This document shows positions 10,801 to 21,700 of a stretch of DNA of 64,000 nt, piece after piece. Origin of the DNA: Sorex araneus (Eukaryota; Chordata; Mammalia; Eulipotyphla; Soricidae); the NCBI RefSeq assembly GCF_027595985.1, contig NC_073312.1, positions 12,839,995-12,903,994 of the forward strand, in the 5' to 3' direction. Numbering within the stretch: the stretch's first letter is position 1; the number at the start of each line of letters is the position of its first letter. The position numbers were made by a program, and so were the translations under genes. The notes under the pieces were generated by a model. The model was not told the DNA's origin. It saw only the letters and a program-made list of their open reading frames with translations, and searched no databases.

Positions 10801-13800
10801 GGACAACCTTCCCCACCCGACTCCGTACTTCCAGAAGCCCTGGCAACCACCGGCATGGAAACTCACTGCCCAGTTAAATATTCTGGATTTTCTGTAGTGC
10901 ACAGCAGGAAACTCAGCCACGCAACTGCTCCAAATTCTACAGTACTAACGTCCCAGTTAGATCTGCACACCAGACTGGATGGGAATGTAACGTAGAGGCC
11001 AGTGAAGCTCAATAAAAACAGTAACTCAGAAGGCTCAACTAGCAACAACAGCTCAATAAACCCTCAGGCAAGGACCTAATGTCCCCATGATGAGATACAA
11101 CAGTTTTCACCAATTTTCTTTTTCTGAGGTATTTTCTTTTTTAAATCATTCCATTAGCCAGTTAGTGGTAACAAGCAATATAAAACAAATTATTTGGGGC
11201 CTGCTAGGGAGGCAGGTTGGAGGGGTGGCTGGAGGGAAGGTCAGCGTGGTGGTGGGACTGGGGCTGGGATATTGAATGCCGATACCAAATGCATCACGAA
11301 CAACATTAACTAGAAAAATCTTACAAAGCTTACAAGGCCAGTGAGCGTTGCCTGAGTGTGTGAAGCCCAGGCTGGGTGCCCGGCACCAGGCTGCTCCCCA
11401 CAAGCCCCCTGCACCCCCCCCATCTCTGGGTATCATGCTGGAGGGTCCAGCACTGCTGAGTCAGGCATCACCGCACCTCTGAGCACTGGGCCCTGCGGCC
11501 TGGCCGAGTACAGCTGGACGTGCCCAGGACCTTTGAGCACTGCTTGGGAGACAAAAAGCAAACAAACATGCCTGGCATATTGACCTTAGGGCGTGAGAAA
11601 GGCTTAAGTGAAGCTGGGATCCTTGTTTTTGTCCAGGGGCTGCCATGCTTTGGGTGTGTGTATGGGGAGGGGGGGGGTGTCACAGCTGCGCCCCCTGCAG
11701 GCCTAAGTAGGTACTTCAGCCCACTGAGCTCTCTGGGTCTTCTACTTAAGACAGGGCAGAATGCCTTGGAAAGCCTCTTCGTCAAACAGGCGTTGCAATG
11801 CAGCGGTCTCTGTCAGCGGGATGGAAACACCATTTGTTTCTAGGATTCCATCAGGTAAGGTTCTCCTCAGAACCAGAAGAACGAACCTTCCTTCCAGGAC
11901 CTCGGACAGTGCCCAGCACCCGGGGGTGACTGGCTCCATTCCTGCCTCCATTCTCAATCCTCCTGGCCCGGCAAAAGTTTTCTTAACAGCTCCTGGGGGG
12001 CCCTGGGGCTCAGTCAGTGCCCAGAACCCTCCAGAGGGGAAGAGATAAAGAGCGAAAGTGGCGCTAGCCTCGAGACTTTGAGATTCACACCGGTGGGCAT
12101 CGGAGTGACGGGGCCGGGACAGCCGACCCAAGCTCTGGATCCCATGCAAATTCAACTTGCATTCAACAATACAAAATATATTATTTCGATTGTGCTTTGG
12201 GGTAGGGCTTGGGGCTTGGGATGGAAACACCCCAAATATGGTGGTGGGGAGGTGTCGTGGTGGTGGGATTGGTGTGTGAATATTAAATATAATCAAATAT
12301 TGTGAACTACCTTATAAAATTAAAAATTAAAAAAAATTCTATAAGGGACTCCTTGTAGCATTTCACGAGTTGAATGTTTTATTTTTAAATTAAAAAAAAA
12401 AAATTCAACTTGCATTTCTCCAAGGCCCCAGCGGCTATCCTGCTGGTGGCGCCGGGAACACACTCTGAGAAGCACAGGCCCAGTGCATCCAGGCCTTTTG
12501 TGAGAGGGTCAGGGAGCCTGGGGGGCCTCGTTGGGGGCATCTGCCACCCAGGCCGCTCTGATCTGACACTGGTGTCTGGTGCCCTCCAAGCAGGGGTTGT
12601 CTAAAGCAGAGCAAAGGCCCCGTGCCTGCCCGCCACCCCGGCTGTCCTGACTCCGGCACGAGGCAAGTGCCGAGAACATGAGCAGGCAAGAGGGGCCGGA
12701 GAGAGGAAAGAGAGGACAGGGGTTAAGGCACTTGCTTTGCGTGTGGCTGACCTGGATTCCATCCCCAGCACCATGTACAGTCCCCCAAGAATGGCTAGGG
12801 GTGATCCCTAAGGCCAGAGCCAGGAGTCAGCCCTGCGCACCGCTGGGCACGGCCCCCAAAACCAACCCAACCGGAAGCAACGAGTGCCATGGCCCAACCG
12901 GGTTCTCTCGTCTGCTGGGTCAGTGACTGCTTCCAGGAGCTTCTCTTGGTCTTGGTCTCCCACTCCCTGCTTCGGGTCATGTTTTGTCATGAAGGCAAAC
13001 AGCCTCGAACGCTCTGACTTCTGGGGGACCCCCTGCGACACGTCCTCCCTCCTGTGCAGTCAAAGGACCCGTGCATTTTCATTTTTGCCCACATGCACGC
13101 AATTCAGGGGCCCGCAACCAAGAACACAGGCTCATGACAACGCAAATCTTCACGCATCAGACGTGGGGCCCCCAGCAATAATAATATGGCCAAGTGGGCA
13201 AAAGGCCGATCCCCAAGCTCGCTGCCCAGCCCCCCACGACCCCCCCCCCCGCGCCTGCGAGTCTTACCTCGGGAAGCGGACCCCCACGGCAAACACAGAG
13301 ACACCCCTTTCCTTCAGCTGCTTGGCTGGCAGGGCCACCTGGCCCTGGGAACGGCCATCGGTGACGATGACGAGGATCTGGGGCACGGAGGCATTTCTGC
13401 CCCCTGGGAAGCCTTTCCGAAGAAGGTACTTCAGGGCCAGCCCCGTCTCCGTGCGGCCTCCTCTGAGCTCCCCCGGGGAAAAGGAAACAGAGAAGACAGC
13501 GTCAGGGACCCCGAACCCCCGAGGGGAAGCTGAAGGAGAGCTCGAAGACTCCGGCCAATCTCGAAGCCTCAGTGAGGACGAGGCTTGAGGTGATAATGTG
13601 GTTCCCTGTGGCCGTGGATGGTCATTGTCTCCTGGGGTGTGGGGAGAGTGAGCCACTGAGACGGTGAGAATCCACAAGAGCTCGGCCCGGGCTTATGAGT
13701 GGGCACAATCATTCACAGCCTCGGGGCTCTGCAGCCCACCTCTCAGTTGCCGGCTGGGGTGCTGCATCGAAGCAGGTGCCAGGGTCCTGTCCCGTCCCAG

Positions 13801-16800
13801 CTGCTGGCTCTAGTCCTCTCTCCTACGCCCAGTCAGACTCCTCTCCCAAGCACAGGTGCCATGGGTAGAGCTTATCGGTTTTTTGTTTTGTTTTGCTTTT
13901 TTTTTTTTAAGCAAAAGACAAAATTCCTGAACTCAACCTCTCAACCTGTATGTACCCTTTAAGGACTGGTTCCTTGGTGATATAGTTCGATTCATTGGAT
14001 TACTCTATATCCACTACAAAGGATTCACTGTCACTGTCATCCCATTGCTCATTGATCTGTTCGAGCGGGCACCAGTAACGTCTCTCATTGAGAGACTTAT
14101 TGTTACTGTTTTTGGCATATCCAATACGCATGGGCAGCTTGCCAGGCTCTGCCACATGGGCTCGATACTCTCAGTAGCTTGCCGGGCTCTCCAAGAGGGG
14201 TGGAAGAATCGAACTCAGGTCGGCCACGTGAAAGACGAATGCCCAACCGCTGTGCTATCGCTCCAGCCCCAACAAAGGATTAACATAAAAAATATAGCCG
14301 GAGGGAGAGTACATCAGGGAGTGCGCTTGCATGCGGCCGACCCAGGTTCAATCCCCAGCATCCCACAGGGTCCCCAGAGCGACGAGTGCAGAGCAAGGAG
14401 TAAGCCCTGAGCACTGTCGGGCATGGCCCCAGAACAAACCCAAAATACAGCTTCGTGGAAAAATACCTACCAGACTGTAATAAGTGGGGGAAAAGAGCAA
14501 AACGCTTTGCAGTTCTATCTGCTCTAGAGACCAGAGGCACAGGTCCCAGGACTGTGCAAGCAGCCCGAGGCAGCTGTGAAAGGCTGTGCAAAAGGTAAGC
14601 GGTGCTAATGTGCACCCCGTTTCTTTAAATACAAGCGTATCTGTTAACAGCACCGATGGGATCCCACATGCCCATAGGACTGGGGCAGCGTGACTGAGGC
14701 TAATAAAGGCCCCGGCCCCGCGCTCGCAGTCTCTAGAACCAACTGCTGGCCTTGCTTTCACTGCACGTAACTGGAGGGGTGCAGACTCCATCCTAACCGT
14801 TTTGCGGATTCTCAGTGCCAAGTGGCCACAGGGCTGCTCTCCGAGTGGGCTTTAGCCCTGAAGACATGATCTTGACCTCAAGAAGCAACTGTGCCAGGTC
14901 TGGGGTAGGGACGAGAGACCTCCTCCTCCCGCCGGCACTTCTAGCTTTACTGCAGGGAAGGGTCCAAGGGCCCTGGGGAATCCCCCTGCCCGCCAACCTC
15001 GGGTTGCTCTGATGAACGACAGCGTCCTCTTGTCAAGTGTCCCCACTGGCCCCGCACCTCAACTGCCCCAACCCCTCAGAGGTGCTCCCTGGCCTGGTCC
15101 TGGTCCCTGACGGGTATCCTAGGAGCCACAGAGCGAACCAGACACGGTCCCGAAGCAGAGCTGACCACACCTGGGACCCCTGGAGAGCCGTTTCTCCTTC
15201 TGGGGGCTCGTCTGGCCCATTGCTCATGAGATTCTAGAATCCTACACCGTCAAACTGCCTTCAAGTCCGAGCTCTGATTTGCAGCCCAGCTCTGAGAAGA
15301 GGCTCAATTCTTCAGGAGGGACAGGAGGTCTGGGACGAGTGGCCGAGGACAGAGTTTTGTGGGGGGTGGAGGGGGCGGTGCTGACTGGATGAACAATGGG
15401 GTCCCTGTGAGTGCCAGTCAAGTCACAGGCCACTTCTCACCCTTGGATTCTTCCACTCAGGAATACAGGGATTGGAGGGGCTGGGAAGTACGGGGTTTTT
15501 TTTATGTTTTTTTTTTTTTTTTTTAAAAAAAGGCTCTTTCCTCGCTCAACGAACCCCGGTTCCATTCCTGGCCTAGCCTATGGTCCCCCAAGCACTGCCA
15601 AAGGTGACTCCTGAACCCGGAGGCAGGAGTGGCCCCGGAGCACCATGGGGTGTGGCCCCCAAACAAAACCAAGGAACCGGGATAGCTGCCAGGTGATTGG
15701 CCCCGTTTGCTCTGAGAACGGGATGGAGCCATTTGAGTCCATTTCGGTTTCTGACCTTCAGTCCTAAACTCTGCTGGAGGGGCAGCTTATTCTTCTGCAA
15801 ATGTGAGTGCGCCTCGAAGGGCACAACACTGTTTTACGGTAATAAAATGGGTATAGCACTCACGTGTGATCCGTCGGCCACAATGGGCATATTTAGAGCT
15901 CTCAACTAGACGATTCTCAGCACCCTCACAGATGTGTGCAACCCCCACCCCTGCGTCAGTCCAAACCATTTTCGACATCTCAACAATGACACTTCAGGCT
16001 AGAAGCAGGCCCGCCCCAAAGACGCCGACATGATTGACGCCGACATGATTGACGCCGACACCGTGGGCCACTGGTGGCTCACACTACCTGTGGCTCAGTG
16101 AACACAAACTGCAGTGCCAGTGTGAATCCACTTAACGTCTCCATAGAGCTACCTGGTGCCAGCGACTCCACGTACATGAAATGACACGACGCAGGATCTC
16201 TGGCACCTGCTTTTTGCCGTATTTTTTAAGTCTATGCGTGGTGTGACCCGAGTCGTGTCATCTTGCTACCTCATGGACGCAGAGCATATTCTGCTGCACG
16301 GACGTGCCTCCTTCTCTTTGCTGGACGTGAGTTAGTTATGTGCGGCTGACCCTGAATGTCGGCACACGGGTGTTGGCACTGGCACGTTTTCACTACTCTC
16401 GAAGTTGCCGGGTCGAGCGGCTACTCTGACACAGAGAAGTGACCAAACTCTCTCCGGAACCCGGGGGATCTCCAGGGCCACAGAAAGGAGGCGCCGTGAA
16501 GTACGGGGAACTGGGGAAGTGTCCAGGGCTGCAGGCGTCACCAGGGACGGTGCTGGGAAAGGCCCCCCTGCTCCTGCCAGCCCTGGAGGCGCTTCCCCCC
16601 ATCTTGACCCTCCCCAGCTCTTTTCCCAAGGAAAAGGCCAGGGCACAAGACAGAGTGACTCGCGTTCACATTCCACCTGGGACAGCATCCTGGTTCCGCT
16701 GCGGGATGCGGCCAGGAGTGGGGAGTCCCTCTTGACGCCCCCTCTCCCAGGGGACTGGTGGGGGGGTGTTGGGAGCAGCCCCCAGAGTCCCCTGCAGCCC

Positions 16801-18712
16801 ACCGCCCCCTTCGCAGTGGGCTCTTTAGAACAGCGAGCTTCTTCTCTCCGGCACCGTCTCTGATCGTACGTACTTGAAAACCATCCTCTTGATCCTGGCC
16901 TTCACCTGCTGCCGGCTGGAGAACGAGTCCAGGGGGAACTCCAGGTGTGGTGCCGAGCTGAACTGGAGCGCCCCGACGCGGACCTGCAGCGGGAGAGGCC
17001 AGAGAGTGGGCCGGTCGCCTGCGTGCCTAGGAGGAGGTGAAGACAGAGCCTGACCCCGCCCAACGTTGTCGGCCCACTTAGCTAACGCCAGGACTCAGCA
17101 TGCCCCCGTCTCCCTGAAAGAAGATTCCTAAGACTGGGGCGCACCTGGAGGGAAGATCTACCTGGGTAGCAAGGGCTGGGGCGGGGGCGGGGAGGCGCTT
17201 GCCTCAGACGCAGCTGACCATGTAGCTCACGATGCTTTGAGACATTAAAGCGTTTTTAAATTAAATCAGCTTTGATATATATTTTTTTCTTTTTGGGTCA
17301 CACCCAGCGATGCTCAGGGGTCACTCCTGGCGCTGTACTCAGGAATTACCCCTGGCCATGCTCAGTGAACCATACAGGATGCTGGGAATCGAACCCGGGT
17401 CGGCCGTGTGCAAGGCAAACGCCCTACCCGCTGTGCTATCTATCACTCCAGCCCCAGCTTCGATATATTTTAAAGTAGAAAATAAAATGTGTATATTTAA
17501 CCTCACGGCTTATCTTTTCCTGACAGTTTTGGAATGATATTTGGATATTCAAGAAAGCTTATAAAGGGACTGGGGAGATAGAAAGTGTGTGGGTAGGAAG
17601 GCGTTTTCCTCACTAAGTGACCTTTTATTGGTTGACTGATTTGGTGGGGGTGCGGGGAGGAATCCTGGGTGGTTGTCCTCAGAAAGCCCAGGGGCTGGTG
17701 GTCAGTTCTCGGTTGGCTGGTTAAGAACAAGAGGATGTGGTGTTGCCTAGGGGACTCCCCGGACCACACTGCTGATGCTCGAGGCTCCAGGGACCCTGGG
17801 CTCGAGGACGGAGCGCGGGATGCAGCCTCGCTGCTGTACCATCGCTTGACCCCTCTCTCTTTATTGGGGCTTGTGAATAAATAACCTTGCTAAAAATAAA
17901 TAAATGAATAAACCAAGAACTCCCTGGAGACGGACAGCAGGGTCTGTTGGGGGGCGAAACAGGAAGGATGCAGCTTCAAACAAAGCCAGGGAGACCGGAC
18001 TTAACTTAGTGGTTAAGGCATCCCATTTAATTGGTGGTTTGGGGGCAGCACAGTCGCCTTTAATCTTCTGTTGACTGTCTGCGAAGAAGCAGGCCCACCC
18101 CAACGCCTCCTCGCCGAATTGTAATCACCAGCTGTCCTCCCTCCACACAATCACAAACACACCCTAGCTGCCCAACACACACACAATCATACATACATAC
18201 ACACCAGCTGCCCAACACACAATCACACACACACATGCATACACACCAGCTGTCTGCCCCCACACACATAATCACACACACACCAGCTGTCCAATGCACA
18301 CATACAATCATACAATCACATGAGCTATCCACCGAACACAATCACAAACACACATCAGCTGTCCAACATACACACACCAGCTGTCCACCCCACACTCACA
18401 ATCATAATCACACACACACCAGCTGTCCAACACACACACACATACACACATACATACCAGCTGTCTGCCCCCCACGCACATAATCACACACACACCAGCT
18501 GTCCAACACACACACAATCATACAATTACATGAGCTATCCACCCAACACAATCATAAACACACATCAGCTGTCCAACACGCACACACACCAGCTGTCCAC
18601 CCCACACTCACAATCATAATCACACACACACACCAGCTGTCCAACACACACACAATCATATAATTACATTAGCTATCCACCCAACACAATCACAAACATA
18701 CATCAGCTTTCC

Positions 18713-18753
<41 letters not shown>

Positions 18754-21700
18754 TGTGCGCCTGCTCCATGGCAGCAGGGAAATCAACCACGCATGTCCTC
18801 ACCTCATCCTGGCCCCAGGCCTACCCACATGTGGGACACAGATGACCCACTGGAATGACTTCTCGAGCTGTTCTGAGTCGCAGTTCTGTCACTTGACTCT
18901 CTCCTCAGGTGACCGTGTGGCCCTGCAGTCCCTGGGCCTCTCTGAGCCCACTTCCCTCTCTGTGAAACAGTCACGGCTGACCAGGCCTCCCTTCTAACCT
19001 GCCCCCTGGGCGCTGCCAGGACCTTCACCCCATCAACACCAAAGTCTCCAGGGTGGTCTGTTGGCTCTTCCTCCAGGAATGTCCAGGGGAACATCACAGG
19101 GCCTCGTGTCCTTTGAGGAGGATGGGGCTGGGGCGAGACCCTCTGCTGGTCTGTGACTGTGAGGGGCTGACATCATGGCTGAGCCCGGGTAGCTCCTGCC
19201 CAGAGGCGGGATTCTGCTCCGAAGTTCAAGAGAAGCATCCCGACTCCCTTCCCCAGGTGCAGGGCAATGTGCTCACTCTTCCGGAAGAATGCAGCATCCG
19301 GGAGAGCCTGGCCCTCCTTAACAGCCACCTTTGCTCCCAAATCCTCCAGGCTTCCCTCGGATTAACCCAGGAATGTCACCGTGAAAACCACTTCCTTCCA
19401 ACCTGTGTGCCACTAGTTTCTAATTCAGATAAGTACGGCTTTCCAGACCCTGTGCCCTTCTAAACCTTCGGTTTCTGAGTGAGTTCACAAGGCTGAAGAT
19501 GCAGAGAATGATAAAGGGCGTGTCGTGAAAAGTCACTTCGTACTAGGGGCCCCTCTGCTTGCCTCCTGCCTTCCTTCAGAAAGCCCCTTCTTAGCTCTGA
19601 CAAATCCCACTGCAGTTCTGGGAGGCACATACATACACCCAGACACACAAAAACATGCGTGCACACACACACACACACACACACACACTTCACCTCCCAT
19701 CCCGCAGGAAGCTGCATTCCTGCTGTTTGCTCCTTACTTTTGACATTGCATTTGTTCTGCTTTCTTTAGTTATTTATTTGGGCTTTCACTGGGCCACCTC
19801 TGGCAGTGCTTAGGTATGGACAATCTCGTCCCTCTGGCTCTGGACTCAGGAATCACTTCTGGTGGGGCTCAAGGGATCATATTGGGTGATCCTCTTACAA
19901 GAATCCCTACTCTCGGTGCTGGAGCGATAGCACAGTGGGTAGGGCATTTGCCTTGCATGCAGCCAACGCGGGTTCGATTCCCAGCATCCTGTACGGTCCC
20001 CTGAGCATTGCCAGGAGTAAATACTGAGGACAGAGGCAGGAATAACCCCTGTGCATCGCCAGGTGTGACCCAAAAAAGAAAAAAAAAAAAAAGAATCCCT
20101 ATCCTCTCAGCTTGAATCAGTAACATTCTTAAAAATTTCACAGAATGGCTGCAACCTCACACTTTTATCTGTGGTTTTTGGGCCACACCTGGCGATGCTC
20201 AGGACTTAAAACTCCTGGCACTGCACTCAGGGATCAATCCTGGCGATGCTCAGGGGACCATATGGGATGTCAGCGATCAAACCCAGGTGGGCCGTGTGCA
20301 AAGCAAGCATCCTACTTCCTGTACTATCACTTCAACCACACAATTCCTCCCCCCCTTTTTTATTTGCCAAAAATTTTGGCATGAAATCTGTGATGTTCCG
20401 CAGCCAAGCATGGTGCGAGCCAGGCTTCACGGAAGACACTGGCTTCTCCCAGGCTCTCAGACTTTTGGCCTGCTGTTGATTTTCCTTTCCCACCACTACT
20501 TATGTCCTCAATCACAAGAAGCTCTCCTCAGTGGGAAACCAAATCTGTGGTTCTGCGCCCACCCACCCACCCTATCCCGACCTCCAGGAGGTGGGTGAGC
20601 GCCTGACGCTCAGGTGTGGCCCATCGCTTCCCTCCAGCAACTCTGACTGGTGAAGGGCCTGTCGTGTGAGCCACAGGGCCCACCCAGTGCCCTCCTGGGA
20701 CTTTTGGAACTTTTCACCTGTGTCCCCTGGGCTTGAAGACGCAGGGGCTGTGCGGAGTGAGACTAGCTGCCGGGGAGGCCAACAGCCCCCAGGGGCCCGC
20801 CTGGAGCCAAAACTCCCTCCCACGGGGCTTCCGGCCCCCGTGCAGCCTGCACTGCCACCACTGGCACTCACCCTCTCGAAGCTGATATCCAGCGCGTCAC
20901 ACACCGTGAGGGCAAAGTGCTTGGACCTCTCGAAGCTCCCCTTCCCGACGCTGTGGGAGCCGTCCAGAAGGAACAGGAAGTCGGCAGCCACCGAGCACCG
21001 CATCACTAGAGGGGAGGGGATGCAGGCCCAGTGGGCGGTGGCAGCCACTCTGTTTCCAGGAGGCAGAAAGGACCTTGTGGAGGTCTGGTATGGGGGTGTC
21101 CTCTGAGCATGAAGCAACCTGGAACCCCAGGGAAGGTCTTGGCCAGGGGCCAAGGTCCATCCTGGGTACAAAGCTCCCCGAAGGCCTGTCCTTTGCTGGA
21201 CTGTCTGATCACGTCAGCAGCACTAGGGAGCCTCAGAGCAGGGACACTGGGACATGAGTCACTGTCCCTGAGAGTTCCAGGCACGACAGCGCCGACAGCG
21301 CTGTTCCTCGAGAGCAGGCGCTCCCCGTGATACCTTGTGTGAGGATTTATTTGCTTTCCACACTGGCCCTGCACACAGACCCCTGTGCTTCTCTACCAGC
21401 TTTCTTGGGCTCTCGCTCCAATACCCGGTGCCGTATCCACAGTTACCATGGTAACCCATGCAGTGCTCTGAGAGCATCCATCACCACTGCAAGGCGAGTG
21501 GGGAACATGGTCAACCCCCAGGAAAAGAAACTGGGTCTCAGCTCTCAGGCCTCCTGCCCACCCCCAGCCCCAGGTGGGCTTAGGAACTTCATTCCCACGG
21601 GACGATGAGGTGAGCCGGGCATGGGGCAGTTCAGCGGCGTTCCTAAACTGGGAAGGTTTGGGGGCAGGAGCCACACCCAGGCCATCTGCACGGGGGGCGG

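Noticed and set aside
18125-18755. Regularly spaced short repeats resembling a CRISPR array
   Set aside because: Spacers are themselves CA-rich repeats and the setting is a vertebrate intron.
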